This document shows positions 50,165 to 59,621 of a stretch of DNA of 64,000 nucleotides, one piece after another. A program made the position numbers and the translations under genes. The DNA is taken from the NCBI GenBank assembly GCA_029265615.1, contig JAJUIB010000012.1, positions 37,557 to 101,556 on the forward strand, written 5' to 3'. Every line of letters starts with the position of its first letter. Within the stretch, counting starts at the first letter, position 1. The notes beneath the pieces were generated by a model. That model had not been told where the DNA came from, made no database searches, and was given only the letters and a program-made list of their open reading frames with translations. Source of the stretch: Spirochaetota bacterium (GTDB lineage Bacteria; Spirochaetota; Spirochaetia; Treponematales; Rectinemataceae).

Positions 50165-50812
50165 ATGACGAAACTCGTGATTTTCGACCTTGATGGCACG
50201 CTGGTTGATACCATCGAGGACATTGCCGCCTGTGTAAATGGCGCGCTCGCGCGGTACGGCTTTTCGACCCACGATGCAGCGGCCTATAAGCGCATGGTGG
50301 GAGATGGCTTTACCGAACTCATCCGCCGGGCGCTCCCCCCTACGCACCGTACTGAGGTCCTCGTCGATGAGCTTAGGCGCGAGGCGGCCGCGGCCTATGA
50401 AGCCGCTCCGGTTGCGGCCTCAAGGCCCTACCCGGGCATTCACGAGCTTCTTGCCGAACTCAGCTCCCGGAGCATCGCCCTTGCCGTTCTTTCAAACAAA
50501 CCCGATCGCCTCGCCGTCCGCGTGGTCGAGCTCCTCTTTCCCTCCCTCCGCTTTGCCGCCCTGCGGGGAGAAGGACCGGGCTTTCCACGAAAGCCCGATC
50601 CTTCAAGCGCGCTCGACATCTGCAGGCAACTCGGCGTCAGCCCCGAGGAGACGCTCTTTGTGGGAGACAGCGCCGTAGATATGGAAACGGCACACAGGGC
50701 GGGCTTCCGCTCGGTCGGCGCCGCCTGGGGCTTCCGCGGCGCCGAGGAACTCAAAGAGGCAGGAGCCAGGCACCTCATCGAACGCCCGGAAGCACTTCTT
50801 GAGCTTTTATAA
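50165..50812 (+). CDS. HAD-family phosphatase, phosphoglycolate phosphatase-like
   Basis: 215 residues. HAD motif I is VIFDLDGTLVDT, motif II is LAVLSNKP (Ser-Asn), motif III Lys is in FPRKPDPSSA, and motif IV VGDSAVDMETAHRAGF. The small helical cap (residues 15-80) matches the Gph/PGP subfamily. It probably clears 2-phosphoglycolate or a similar small phosphate ester. It is separated from pgm by 140 bases with its own promoter elements. Confidence 0.88.
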   Translation: MTKLVIFDLDGTLVDTIEDIAACVNGALARYGFSTHDAAAYKRMVGDGFTELIRRALPPTHRTEVLVDELRREAAAAYEAAPVAASRPYPGIHELLAELSSRSIALAVLSNKPDRLAVRVVELLFPSLRFAALRGEGPGFPRKPDPSSALDICRQLGVSPEETLFVGDSAVDMETAHRAGFRSVGAAWGFRGAEELKEAGARHLIERPEALLELL

Positions 50813-50917
50813 GAAGCCCCGGAGGAAGGGCGGAGGGCCCTGCGGCGGCCATGCCCCGGCATGCACAACCCGCCGTTCACAAATCCGGGCGCCGATAGTA
50901 CACTTAAGACGCACAAG

Positions 50918-50935
50918 GGTCGGCTAAGGCCGACC
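50918..50935 (+). promoter_or_regulatory. hairpin in the pgm leader
   Basis: GGTCGGC-TAAG-GCCGACC is a perfect 7-bp stem with a 4-base loop, 17 bases before the ATG of pgm and just ahead of its AAGGAG. A TACACT box lies about 25 bases upstream. No U-run follows, so it is a candidate translational control structure or mRNA stabiliser rather than a terminator. Confidence 0.5.
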
Positions 50936-50952
50936 GGCTTTAAGGAGAAATC

Positions 50953-52734
50953 ATGGAACGCAAACAAATCGAGGCGCGGGCGCGGGACTACATCGCCCGC
51001 GAGACGGATGCGGACTTCAGAGTCGAGGTAGAACAGCTCCTCGCCGCGGGTGACTGGGCGGAGCTCGAAGACCGCTTCTATCGCGACCTCGAATTCGGAA
51101 CGGGCGGCCTCCGCGGGGTCATCGGCGGCGGCTACAACCGCATGAACAGCCTGGTCGTCACCCGCGCGACCCAGGGTCTGTGCGACTACCTTAAGAAAAC
51201 CTTCCCGGGCAAGACCCTTTCCGCATGTGTCGCCTACGACTCGCGGCGCTACTCCGACGTCTTCGCCGAGATGACTGCGCGGGCCTTTGCCGCCAACGGC
51301 ATCAAGGCCTACCTCTTCTCCTCGCTCCGCCCAACGCCCGAGCTCTCCTACGCAATACGCGAGCTCAAGGCCGACACGGGCGTCGTGGTCACGGCGAGCC
51401 ACAATCCGCCCAAGTACAACGGCTACAAAGCCTATTGGAACGACGGCTCGCAGGTCACCCCGCCCCACGACACGGGCATCATCGAGATGGTGAACGCCGT
51501 TCATGAACCCAAGCTCATGCCCAAGGATGAGGCGCTGGCGAAGGGCCTCATCGAGCTTGTTGACCGCAGGATCGATGAGCCCTACGTCGCGATGGTGAAG
51601 TCGAAGCTCTTCCGGCCCGCCCTCATCAAAGAGATGGCGGAGAGCGTCAAAGTCGTCTATACGCCGCTCCATGGCACGGGCGCCCTTCACTTCGAGCGCA
51701 TCATGGGCGAGCTCGGCCTCAAAGTCGTCACCGTCCCTGAACAGCGAAAGCCGGACGGCGCCTTCCCGACCGTCGCCTATCCAAATCCCGAGGAGGCCGC
51801 GGCCCTCAAGCTCGCCCTCGAGCTCGGCCGGGCGGTCAAGGCCGATGTTGTGATGGCCACCGACCCCGACGCGGACCGGCTCGGCATCGCCGTGCCGAAC
51901 CGCGACGGCGAGTTCGTTCTCATCACGGGCAACCAGCTCGGCTCGCTCCACCTCGATTACATCCTTCTTACGCGTAGGGAGCTCGGCCTCATGCCTCCCC
52001 GCCCCGCCGCCATCCGGAGCATCGTTACGACCAGTCTCCAGGATCGCATCGCCCGCGCCTACGGCGCCGAGTGCCGCGAATGCCTCACGGGATTCAAGTG
52101 GATCGCCGACCTCATGCGAACATTTGAAAAAGAGGGCCTCGACTTCGTCTACGGGACGGAAGAGAGCTACGGCCACCTCATTGAACCCGAAGTCCGCGAC
52201 AAGGACGGCATCTCCGCCGCGGCGCTTACCGCGGAGATGACGCTCTACTGGCGCTCGAAGGGGAAGAGCCTCTTAGACCGGCTCGAAGAGCTCTATCTCG
52301 AGCACGGCTACTTCGAGGAAAGGGGCATCAACAAATACTTTGAGGGCCCCTCGGGCATGGACATCATGCGCGGCATCATGGAGGCCTACCGGCGGGACCA
52401 GCCTGCGAGCTTCGGCGGCATCAAGGTCGCCGAAGTCCGTGACATAAAGACCGGCAAGCGCTGGAAGGCCGGCAGGCCCGAGGCCGCGGAAAAGGTCGAT
52501 CTTCCCGCAAGCGATGTCATCCAGTGGTACCTCGAGGACGGCACCGTGCTCACGGTCCGCCCAAGCGGCACCGAACCCAAAATCAAGTACTACATCCTCC
52601 TCCGCACCGCGGTCGAGGCCCAGGCCGCGTCGGCCCAGGCCGCGACGGCCCAGGCCCTTGAAGCGGCTCGCGCCTCCTCGGCGAAAAAGGCCGCCGCGAT
52701 CGAGGCCGACATCCGTAAGGTCATCGACCGGTGA
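50953..52734 (+). CDS. phosphoglucomutase/phosphomannomutase (alpha-D-phosphohexomutase)
   Basis: 593 residues. Motifs in order: ELEDRFYRDLEFGTGGLRGVIGGG (N-terminal), catalytic serine loop VVVTASHNPPKYNGYK, metal loop ATDPDADRLGIA, sugar loop YGTEESYGHL, and phosphate loop VRPSGTEPKIKYY. The length fits the PgcA-type branch. It interconverts glucose 1- and 6-phosphate. With glucokinase and UDP-glucose pyrophosphorylase downstream it forms a short route from glucose to UDP-glucose. An Ala/Gln-rich insert near the C-terminus (AQAASAQAATAQALEAARASS) is a low-complexity extension. Confidence 0.93.
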   Translation: MERKQIEARARDYIARETDADFRVEVEQLLAAGDWAELEDRFYRDLEFGTGGLRGVIGGGYNRMNSLVVTRATQGLCDYLKKTFPGKTLSACVAYDSRRYSDVFAEMTARAFAANGIKAYLFSSLRPTPELSYAIRELKADTGVVVTASHNPPKYNGYKAYWNDGSQVTPPHDTGIIEMVNAVHEPKLMPKDEALAKGLIELVDRRIDEPYVAMVKSKLFRPALIKEMAESVKVVYTPLHGTGALHFERIMGELGLKVVTVPEQRKPDGAFPTVAYPNPEEAAALKLALELGRAVKADVVMATDPDADRLGIAVPNRDGEFVLITGNQLGSLHLDYILLTRRELGLMPPRPAAIRSIVTTSLQDRIARAYGAECRECLTGFKWIADLMRTFEKEGLDFVYGTEESYGHLIEPEVRDKDGISAAALTAEMTLYWRSKGKSLLDRLEELYLEHGYFEERGINKYFEGPSGMDIMRGIMEAYRRDQPASFGGIKVAEVRDIKTGKRWKAGRPEAAEKVDLPASDVIQWYLEDGTVLTVRPSGTEPKIKYYILLRTAVEAQAASAQAATAQALEAARASSAKKAAAIEADIRKVIDR

Positions 52735-53414
52735 GCGGGGTGCTCCCCTCGGACTGGAGGACACGGAGCTACCTTGCCCTCGACTTCGAGACGACGGGAC
52801 TCGACCCGCGGAGGGAGCGCGTCGTCGAGATCGGCGCGCTCCGCTTTCGCGTCGCCGAATCCGACTGCCCTGCCGCGGCGGGTCCCCTTTTCGCCGCGGG
52901 CTGTGCGGAGCGCCGTGAAGGCTACGGTTTCGGATCGCGGGGCGCGGGGCCGCGCCTTCTCCTTACGGAGGAGGCGCGGCTTTCCGCCCTCGTCAACCCA
53001 GGAAAGCCCATTCCGCCCGAGACGACCGCGATCCACGGCATCCGCAACGAGGACGTGGCGAACGAGCCGCCCTTTGCGAATCTCGCCTTCGCCCTCACGG
53101 AGCTTGCTCAGGGCGCGGTCATCGTGGCGCATAACGCTCCCTTCGACCTTTCCTTCCTCGAGGCCGAGCTCGCTCGCGCCGGCCTTGCCGCCCCGGCCAA
53201 CGAGGTCGTCGACACGCGGCTCCTCGCAAAGGCCGCCTTTCCGGGGCTTCCGAGCTACCGACTCGTCGAACTCGCCGCCGCGCTCGGCCTCGGCCACGAG
53301 CGCGCTCATCGCGCCCTCGACGATGCCCGTGCCTGCGCAGAGCTCTTTCTGGCCGCCGCCGAGCATCTAGCCGGTTATCAAGATCCCCATACGCGGCACT
53401 CCCTTCTGGCATAA
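52731..53414 (+). CDS. DnaQ-like 3'-5' exonuclease
   Basis: 227 residues; the GTG at 52731 overlaps the pgm stop (GTGA). The DEDDh residues are visible: YLALDFETTGLD (D, E), HNAPFDLSFLE (D), and HRALDDARACAELF (H, D). A 35-residue insert rich in Arg and Gly follows strand 2. It is a stand-alone exonuclease domain resembling DNA polymerase III epsilon or PolC-type proofreaders; it could be the proofreading subunit or a DNA repair nuclease. Coupling to pgm looks incidental. Confidence 0.87.
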   Translation: MSGVLPSDWRTRSYLALDFETTGLDPRRERVVEIGALRFRVAESDCPAAAGPLFAAGCAERREGYGFGSRGAGPRLLLTEEARLSALVNPGKPIPPETTAIHGIRNEDVANEPPFANLAFALTELAQGAVIVAHNAPFDLSFLEAELARAGLAAPANEVVDTRLLAKAAFPGLPSYRLVELAAALGLGHERAHRALDDARACAELFLAAAEHLAGYQDPHTRHSLLA

Positions 53415-53477
53415 TCGTCAGTGGATTCCCGCGTTTTACCCCTTTCATCCCGCGATACGCTTCGCTATCATCGGGCC

Positions 53478-54518
53478 ATGGATTCGTACGACCTTGTCGT
53501 GCTCGCCGGCGATATCGGCGGCACCAACACCAATCTCGCGCTTGTCGGCAAAAAGGGCGATGCCTTTGCGATGCTCTTCGACCGCCACTACAAAACCAAG
53601 GAAGAGCCATCGCTCATAGAGCCCCTCGCCCGCTTTCTCGGCGAGGCCAGCCGGGAAAGGCCAGATATTGTGCCAACGCGCTGCTGTATTTCCGGCGCGG
53701 GCCCCGTCCATGACGGCAGGATCACGCTCACGAACGCCCCCTGGTCGATTGACGCTAAAGCGGTCGAGGCCTCGTTCGGCATTCCCACGACGCTGATCAA
53801 TGACTTCACGGCCGTCTCCTACGGCATACTCAACCTGGACCCGGAAAATCCCGACGAGCTCGTCCCCCTCCCCCACCTCGATGGCGCGCGGCCTCGGCCC
53901 GATTCAGGTCCGAAGCTCGTCCTCGGCGCCGGCACCGGCCTCGGCGCGGGCTACCTTGCAAGCATTCGCGGACGCACCGAAGCCTTTCCCTCCGAGGGGG
54001 GGCACATCACGCTGCCCGTCTACGACGAGGAAAGCCGGGCCTTCCAGCGCTGGCTTGAAGCGAAATACGGCTTTCCTCCCGGCGCCGAGGCCGGCGTCTC
54101 GGGCCAGGGCATCGCGAACATCTTCGCCTTCCAGGCCGAGCGCGCGAAACACGGTCTCGGCGAAGGGGCTCAGACCGTACTCGCGGCCCCCGAGGACAAG
54201 CGCCCCGCCCTCGTCGCAAGCCTTGCCGAAACGGACCCCCTGTGCGCGGCGACGATGGACATGTTCGTGAAGCTCTACGCCCGCTGTGCCGCCGATCTTT
54301 CTGCCGCCTTCATCCCCTCTGGCGGCGTCTACCTCGCAGGCGGCATCGCCGCAAAAAACCTTAAGCGCTTCCAGGAAGACAGCCGTTTCATGGCGATGTT
54401 CGAGCGAAGCTACCGCGACCATATCGTCGCCATTCTCAAGAAATTGCCGGTGATGGTCGTCCGCAACTACGACATATCGCTCTACGGCGCGGCCAAGGCG
54501 GCCGAGCTCCTCGTATAG
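53478..54518 (+). CDS. glk: glucokinase
   Basis: 346 residues. The phosphate-binding site is LAGDIGGTNTNLALV, the catalytic Asp is in TLINDFTAVSYG, then LVLGAGTGLGAGYLA, PSEGGHITLPV and the C-terminal GGVYLAGGIAAKN. This is the Glk (ROK-less) bacterial glucokinase pattern, and it phosphorylates glucose with ATP. The ATG at 53478 is used; the frame from 53421 is a shadow extension. A TATCAT box ends 6 bases before the ATG. The next gene starts 9 bases after the stop. Confidence 0.93.
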   Translation: MDSYDLVVLAGDIGGTNTNLALVGKKGDAFAMLFDRHYKTKEEPSLIEPLARFLGEASRERPDIVPTRCCISGAGPVHDGRITLTNAPWSIDAKAVEASFGIPTTLINDFTAVSYGILNLDPENPDELVPLPHLDGARPRPDSGPKLVLGAGTGLGAGYLASIRGRTEAFPSEGGHITLPVYDEESRAFQRWLEAKYGFPPGAEAGVSGQGIANIFAFQAERAKHGLGEGAQTVLAAPEDKRPALVASLAETDPLCAATMDMFVKLYARCAADLSAAFIPSGGVYLAGGIAAKNLKRFQEDSRFMAMFERSYRDHIVAILKKLPVMVVRNYDISLYGAAKAAELLV

Positions 54519-54527
54519 GAGGATGGA

Positions 54528-56039
54528 ATGCAGCAGGACCTATCACCCCGGCTCAAAGCCGATATGGAAGCGAAGGGCATCGATCTCGCCCTGACACTTG
54601 CCATCCTCGCGGATTACAATGCGGGGCTCTACGACAACGTGAAACCCGTCAAGGCCGCGGGCGTTCCCGCGGTGGACGGCCGCCGCGTCGTTGCGCTCTC
54701 GCCTGCCTTCGAGTACCGCCTCCCGGCAAAGGAGGCGCAGGCCCGCCTTAAGGCGCTCGACCTTCCCCTTCCCGCCGCGGCGCGCTCCGATGGCGGGCGT
54801 GAGCTTAGCTTCCCCGCCGCGGCCATTCGCGAAATCGGCGAACGGCTCCTCCCGCGCGTGGCCTATGGCGTCCTCAATGGCGGCTCCGCGACGAGTTACG
54901 CCGATCGGAAAAAGAACCTCGCCTTCGGCGAGGCGGCCTTTGAAGCCCTCGCGCCCGCCTTCGAAGCCCTTGCACCGCTCTGCAAGGACCGGCCCAAGGG
55001 ACTCACCCCCGCGTTCGTCAACCCCGACGGAAGCCCCGGAGCGAGCTTCCTCCTCTTAAAGGCGCGGGCACGGCTTATCGCCGCGCAATCCTACATCGAA
55101 AAATACGGTCCCCCCCGAGGCGGCTTTCTGCCGCTCTTTCAGATGTCGAGCGTGGGCAACGACGCCGAACTCGCCGCGGCCTACGCGCGGTATGCGAACG
55201 ATCCCTTCCTTGCGCCGCTTGCCGAGCGTACCGGCCTTGAGCCCTGTTCCTTCGCCACCGGCGTCCAGCCGATGATCGCGGCCTTCACCCACTCCGAGGA
55301 GGGAAGGCCGAAGCGCATCTTCGATCGCGCCTACGGGAAGCCCGATGCCGCCATTGCGCTTCCCGGGGGACACGGACAGTGTTTCAAGATTCTCGCGGAC
55401 ACCTTGCGTGCGCTGCACGCCCGCGGCGTACGCTTCGCATACCTCGGCAACGTCGACAACTTAGGCTACCTTCCCGACCCTGCGGAGGTGGGGCTCCTTG
55501 CCTTGTCCGGCGAGCCCGCGGGCTTCGATTTCTCCTTGCGCACCCCTGTCGACGTCAAAGGCGGCATCCTCGTCGAAACCGCGGAAGGCGGACGCACGGT
55601 GGCCGACATCGGCCCTGCGATCTCCTTCGAGGAGGTGAAGCGGCTCGAATCAGGCGGCGCATCGATTCTCTTCAACTGCGCCACGGGGCTTTTCGACCTT
55701 GACTGGCTCGTCCCCCGCATCGAGGAGATCGGGAGAAAGCTCCCCTTGCGCGTCACCGACCAAGACAAGGATGCAGGCAGGTACTCGCAGGCCGAACAGG
55801 TTACCTGGGAAGTCACCTCGATCCTCCCCTCCTTCCTCGCCTTCGCGGTGGACAAGTACGAGCGCTTTATCGCAGCAAAGCTCCTTGCCGAGACCCTTTT
55901 GACGAGCGGCCTTGCCAAAGGCGATCCGCGTATTCAGCCTGAGCTTGCCGAAACCTCGCGCCTCCTCCATGCGGGGCTCACGCGCAAGCTCGCGGGGCCC
56001 TATGGCCTTGTCCTTTCAGGTGGACGCTGGACAGCCTAA
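54528..56039 (+). CDS. UTP-glucose-1-phosphate uridylyltransferase, UDPGP (eukaryotic-like) family
   Basis: 503 residues. Nucleotide-binding region GVLNGGSATSYADRKKNL (G-G-x-A-T loop variant), substrate region ALPGGHGQCFKIL (PGGHG), and LGNVDNLGYLPDP (N-x-D-N-L, UTP/UDP-glucose site) are typical of the UDPGP family shared with UDP-N-acetylhexosamine pyrophosphorylases. The neighbouring glucokinase and phosphoglucomutase favour UDP-glucose as product, but UDP-GlcNAc type activity cannot be excluded. GGAGG precedes the ATG. A strong hairpin follows the stop. Confidence 0.87.
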   Translation: MQQDLSPRLKADMEAKGIDLALTLAILADYNAGLYDNVKPVKAAGVPAVDGRRVVALSPAFEYRLPAKEAQARLKALDLPLPAAARSDGGRELSFPAAAIREIGERLLPRVAYGVLNGGSATSYADRKKNLAFGEAAFEALAPAFEALAPLCKDRPKGLTPAFVNPDGSPGASFLLLKARARLIAAQSYIEKYGPPRGGFLPLFQMSSVGNDAELAAAYARYANDPFLAPLAERTGLEPCSFATGVQPMIAAFTHSEEGRPKRIFDRAYGKPDAAIALPGGHGQCFKILADTLRALHARGVRFAYLGNVDNLGYLPDPAEVGLLALSGEPAGFDFSLRTPVDVKGGILVETAEGGRTVADIGPAISFEEVKRLESGGASILFNCATGLFDLDWLVPRIEEIGRKLPLRVTDQDKDAGRYSQAEQVTWEVTSILPSFLAFAVDKYERFIAAKLLAETLLTSGLAKGDPRIQPELAETSRLLHAGLTRKLAGPYGLVLSGGRWTA

Positions 56040-56054
56040 AGTGCCGAAAACGAA

Positions 56055-56086
56055 CGCGGCGCGCCCCACCCCCCGGGCGCGCCGCG
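56055..56086. terminator. GC hairpin between the convergent UDPGP and lon genes
   Basis: A perfect 11-bp stem (CGCGGCGCGCC with GGCGCGCCGCG) and a 10-base loop lie exactly between two convergent stops. There is no U-run on either side, so it is probably a weak or Rho-assisted bidirectional terminator. Confidence 0.6.
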
Positions 56087-56101
56087 CATCGATACGCCAT
56101 G

Positions 56102-58450
56102 TTACTCGCCGAGCGCGATCGCGGCGACCTCATCGAAGCGCTCGACCGGATGGAAGACAAGCCCCTTTTTCACGTTCTCGGGGATGTCATCGAGGTCCTT
56201 CTCGTTCGCCTTAGGGATGATGATGTCGCGTATCTTGTTGCGCTTCGCGGCGACCGTCTTCTCGCGAAGGCCGCCTATGGGGAGCACCTGACCCGTAAGT
56301 GAAAGCTCGCCCGTCATCGCAAGGCGGTCCTTGATGCGCTTGCCGAGCACGAGCGATAGAAGGGCGGTCGCCATCGTGATGCCCGCCGAGGGCCCGTCCT
56401 TCGGCGTTGCCCCCTCGGGGATATGCAAGTGGATCTGCCGCCCCTCAAACCACTCGGCGCCGATGCCGTGGCGCTCTGCGGCAAGGTGACGGACGAAGGT
56501 GTAGGCGATTCCCGCAGACTCCTGCATCACGTTCCCCATCTGGCCCGTGAGCTTAAAGCCTTCCTTGCCGGGGTTCGCCACCGCCTCGATGACCAGCACG
56601 TCGCCGCCCATGCTCGTCCATGCAAGGCCGATCGCCATGCCGGGGGATACCGCCTTTTTAACCTCGTCCTCGCGGAAGATCGGCTTACCAAGCCGCTTTT
56701 GCACCGCCGCCTTGTCGATCGGGAACTTCTCGTTCTCCTTCCCCTCGAGCACAATTTCGCGCGCGAGCTTCCGGTGGATCTTGTCGAGGGCCTTTTCGAA
56801 GTTGCGCACCCCCGCCTCGCGGGCATAGGACTCGGCGATGAACATGAGCGCATCGCGCGTATAGCGCACCGTGCCCTTCTTGATGCCGTTCTTCTCAAGC
56901 GACTTAGGCACGAGGTAGCGCTTTGCGATTTCGAGCTTCTCCGCGTCGATATAGCCGGGAAGCTGGATGACTTCCATGCGGTCGACAAGGGGACCCGGAA
57001 TCGAGTCGAGCGTGTTTGCGGTGCAGATGAAAAAGACGTTCGAGACGTCAAAGGGAAGATCGAGGTAGTGATCGCGGAACGAAAAGTTCTGCTCGGGGTC
57101 GAGCGTCTCGAGGAGGGCACTCGAAGGATCCCCTTGAAAGGAGCTCCCCATCTTATCGATTTCGTCGATCATGAAGACCGGGTCGCGGCTCTTCGTGATC
57201 TTGAGGCCCTGGACGATCTTGCCGGGGAGCGCCCCCACATAGGTGCGGCGATGCCCCTTGATCTCCGCCTCGTCGCGCATACCGCCCACGGAGAAGCGGA
57301 AGAACTCCTTGTTGAGCGCCCGCGCAATGGACCGCCCGATGCTCGTTTTGCCGACGCCGGGGGGGCCGACGAGGCAGATGATTGACCCCTTTGCGTCCTT
57401 TTTAAGCTTGCGCACCGCAAGATATTCGACGATGCGGTCCTTCACATCCTTAAGCCCGTAATGATCCGCCTCAAGGATGTCCTGGGCGCGCTTTAGGTCA
57501 AAATCCGCGGAGACGGGCGCCTTCCAGGGCAGGTTGCAGACAAGGTCGAGCCAGTTCCGCGTGACAATGTACTCGCTCGAATTCGCGTCCATGAGGTTGA
57601 ACTTCTCGAGCTCCTGTTCGACCTGCTCCTTGATCTCGCCTTCAAAGGCGAAGGAGTCGATCTTGTCCTTAAAGCGCTGGTAATCCGAGCCCTTCGCGTC
57701 CGTGGGCATGCCAAGCTCGTTCTTGATCGCCTTGAGCTCCTCCTTGAGGAAGTACTCGCGCTGGCTCTTTTCGATCTTTTCGTTGATCTCCTGCTGGACG
57801 CGCTTTTGTATCTTAAGAAGTTCCTGTTCCTTCTTGATGAAGACGAGTACCTTTTCCATGCGCGTGCGCACATCGGTGAGCTCGAGGAGTTTTTGCTGCT
57901 CGACCTTGTCGATGTTGAGGATTGATGCGATGAAGTCGGCTATCTTGCCCGGGTGATCGATGTTGATCATGTTGAGCCGCATTTCCTCGGAGAAAAGCGG
58001 GTTGTTCTCGGACACCTGCTTCATTTCGCCGATGAGGGCGCGGGTGAGCGCCTTTACCTCGTCGGTGTCATCCGCCTCGTCGTCGAGATAGCCGACCGCC
58101 GCGACGATGGGCGATTCGCGAGAAAGGAATTTTTTGACCCGGAAGCGCTTAAGCGTCGAGATGAAAATGTTCACCCCCCCATCGGGCAGGTTGATGCGCT
58201 TCACGATCTTCGCCGCGGTTCCTACCTCGTAGAGGTCGTCGGCCTTCGGCTTCTCAAAGTCGTTTTTCACCATGATGAGGCCGATCATGCCGTCAGCGGA
58301 CAGGGCTTCTTCGATGACCTTCACGTCGTCGGGATTCCCAACCATGATGGGCGTGAAAATGCCCGGGAAAATCGGGCGGCCCGAGAGCGGGACGATTGGC
58401 AGCTTGTTGGGGAGTATCTGTTCAATGGGGATGATCTCGGTTTCGGGCAT
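56102..58450 (-). CDS. lon: ATP-dependent protease Lon
   Basis: About 782 residues. An N-terminal LON substrate-binding domain (LPIVPLSGRPIFPGI), a long coiled-coil linker, AAA+ Walker A GPPGVGKTSIG and Walker B VFMIDEIDKMG, and the C-terminal Ser-Lys dyad protease: DGPSAGIT holds the catalytic Ser and the Lys lies in GGLREKTVAAKRN. It degrades misfolded and regulatory proteins. ATG at 58450 is preferred over GTG at 58459 because AAGGTGG is well spaced from it. It stands alone and ends at a GC hairpin. Confidence 0.97.
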   Translation of the reverse strand: MPETEIIPIEQILPNKLPIVPLSGRPIFPGIFTPIMVGNPDDVKVIEEALSADGMIGLIMVKNDFEKPKADDLYEVGTAAKIVKRINLPDGGVNIFISTLKRFRVKKFLSRESPIVAAVGYLDDEADDTDEVKALTRALIGEMKQVSENNPLFSEEMRLNMINIDHPGKIADFIASILNIDKVEQQKLLELTDVRTRMEKVLVFIKKEQELLKIQKRVQQEINEKIEKSQREYFLKEELKAIKNELGMPTDAKGSDYQRFKDKIDSFAFEGEIKEQVEQELEKFNLMDANSSEYIVTRNWLDLVCNLPWKAPVSADFDLKRAQDILEADHYGLKDVKDRIVEYLAVRKLKKDAKGSIICLVGPPGVGKTSIGRSIARALNKEFFRFSVGGMRDEAEIKGHRRTYVGALPGKIVQGLKITKSRDPVFMIDEIDKMGSSFQGDPSSALLETLDPEQNFSFRDHYLDLPFDVSNVFFICTANTLDSIPGPLVDRMEVIQLPGYIDAEKLEIAKRYLVPKSLEKNGIKKGTVRYTRDALMFIAESYAREAGVRNFEKALDKIHRKLAREIVLEGKENEKFPIDKAAVQKRLGKPIFREDEVKKAVSPGMAIGLAWTSMGGDVLVIEAVANPGKEGFKLTGQMGNVMQESAGIAYTFVRHLAAERHGIGAEWFEGRQIHLHIPEGATPKDGPSAGITMATALLSLVLGKRIKDRLAMTGELSLTGQVLPIGGLREKTVAAKRNKIRDIIIPKANEKDLDDIPENVKKGLVFHPVERFDEVAAIALGE

Positions 58451-58581
58451 ACTGGCCACCTTTGCGGAGATTATGGACTAAAAATAAAGCATTACGCATA
58501 GGGGCGGCAAGGTTTTGCATGAGGTGCGGCGAAGTTTGCCGTGCACGGGCTCGCGGCACGAACTTGCGATGGTGCGGGACC

Positions 58582-59541
58582 TCAGGGGGCGACGGAGGTC
58601 TCGGCCCGCAGGAGGCGAGCGGGGTCGATCGCAAGGCCGGGAACGCGGAGCGCCTCTTCCGCAATGCGGTTGCCAAGCCTCAGGCAGCGTTCGGGCGGAT
58701 AGCCCCGGGCAAGGCCCGCGAGAAAGCCGGCAGCAAAAGCGTCGCCCGCACCGGTCTCGTCAACGGGCCTCTGGACGCGCACGGGACTCTGGATGAACAG
58801 CCCCCCCTTGGCATAGAGCGCGCCCCGCTCCGCAAGCTTGACGATAAGCGCAGGCCCCGCGTCCGCGAGCAGTTCGACGCCCTCGGCAACCGGCAAGGTG
58901 GTGAGCGCGCAAAATTCATCTTCGTTGGCGAAGAGGTAGTCCACATAGTCCTCGAGACTCGCAAGGAGGAATTCCCGCTCGCGCCGGACAAGGGCGAGGC
59001 TCCCAAGGTCGAGGGCGATGGGCATGCCCGCATCGCGCGCGAGGTCGAGACAGGAGACAAAAAACGCCCGGTCGCGGAGGAGAAAACCTTCGAGGTAGAG
59101 GAGCTTGCCCTCCCCGAACAAGTCCGGCGGGGGCGGCGAAAGCACAAGGTCGAGCGCGGCGGAGGGCGCGACAAGGAGCGAACGGCCGCCATCCGGCCGC
59201 ACAAGCGCGCAGTAGAGCCCCGTCGGATGAGGCGAGGTGACAAGCCGCGCTCGAACGCCCGCAGATTCGAGCTCTTCCCGGTACAGGCGGCCGTGCTCAT
59301 CCTCGCCCACCGCGCCGTAGTAGCAGGCTTCAAGGCCGAGGAGCGCCGCAACCCGCGCGGCATTGGCCGCGCCGCCGCCCGCCGAGTACGCCGGGAGGGG
59401 GAGGCGCCCCACAAGCCCCGCAAGCACATCGTGTTCGAGGTGCGTCGTGGAATTGTTGTGAAATCCAAGCGAAGGCGCAAAATCCTCGTCGACAAAGGCG
59501 ATCACATCCATGAGGGCGTTGCCGATGCCGACGAACTCCAT
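58582..59541 (-). CDS. PfkB family sugar/nucleoside kinase
   Basis: 319 residues. PfkB signature 1 lies in AYSAGGGAANAARVAALLGLEACYYGAVGEDEHG, and signature 2 in DETGAGDAFAAGFLAGL with the catalytic Asp and anion hole. The N-terminus GIGNALMDVIAFVDEDF is close to adenosine-kinase-like members of the family (GNALMD). It phosphorylates adenosine, inosine or a sugar; the substrate is not certain. A TTGAGC-N17-TAGAGT promoter ends 6 bases before the ATG. Confidence 0.88.
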   Translation of the reverse strand: MEFVGIGNALMDVIAFVDEDFAPSLGFHNNSTTHLEHDVLAGLVGRLPLPAYSAGGGAANAARVAALLGLEACYYGAVGEDEHGRLYREELESAGVRARLVTSPHPTGLYCALVRPDGGRSLLVAPSAALDLVLSPPPPDLFGEGKLLYLEGFLLRDRAFFVSCLDLARDAGMPIALDLGSLALVRREREFLLASLEDYVDYLFANEDEFCALTTLPVAEGVELLADAGPALIVKLAERGALYAKGGLFIQSPVRVQRPVDETGAGDAFAAGFLAGLARGYPPERCLRLGNRIAEEALRVPGLAIDPARLLRAETSVAP

Positions 59542-59547
59542 GATCGC

Positions 59548-59576
59548 ACTCTAGCACGCCTTGCGCGCCGGCTCAA
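59548..59576 (-). promoter_or_regulatory. promoter of the PfkB kinase gene, directly at the start codon
   Basis: On the minus strand TTGAGC (59571-59576), 17-base spacer, TAGAGT (59548-59553) with TGC before it, then 6 bases to the ATG. Transcription should begin at the start codon itself. Confidence 0.65.
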
Positions 59577-59621
59577 GGCTTTTTCGCCGTTACGCAAACC
59601 CTGCGCGCGAAGTGGCGCTCC

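Noticed and set aside
50440..52176. 578-residue open frame on the minus strand
   Set aside because: Antisense to the HAD phosphatase and phosphoglucomutase genes; the composition is that of a mirror frame.
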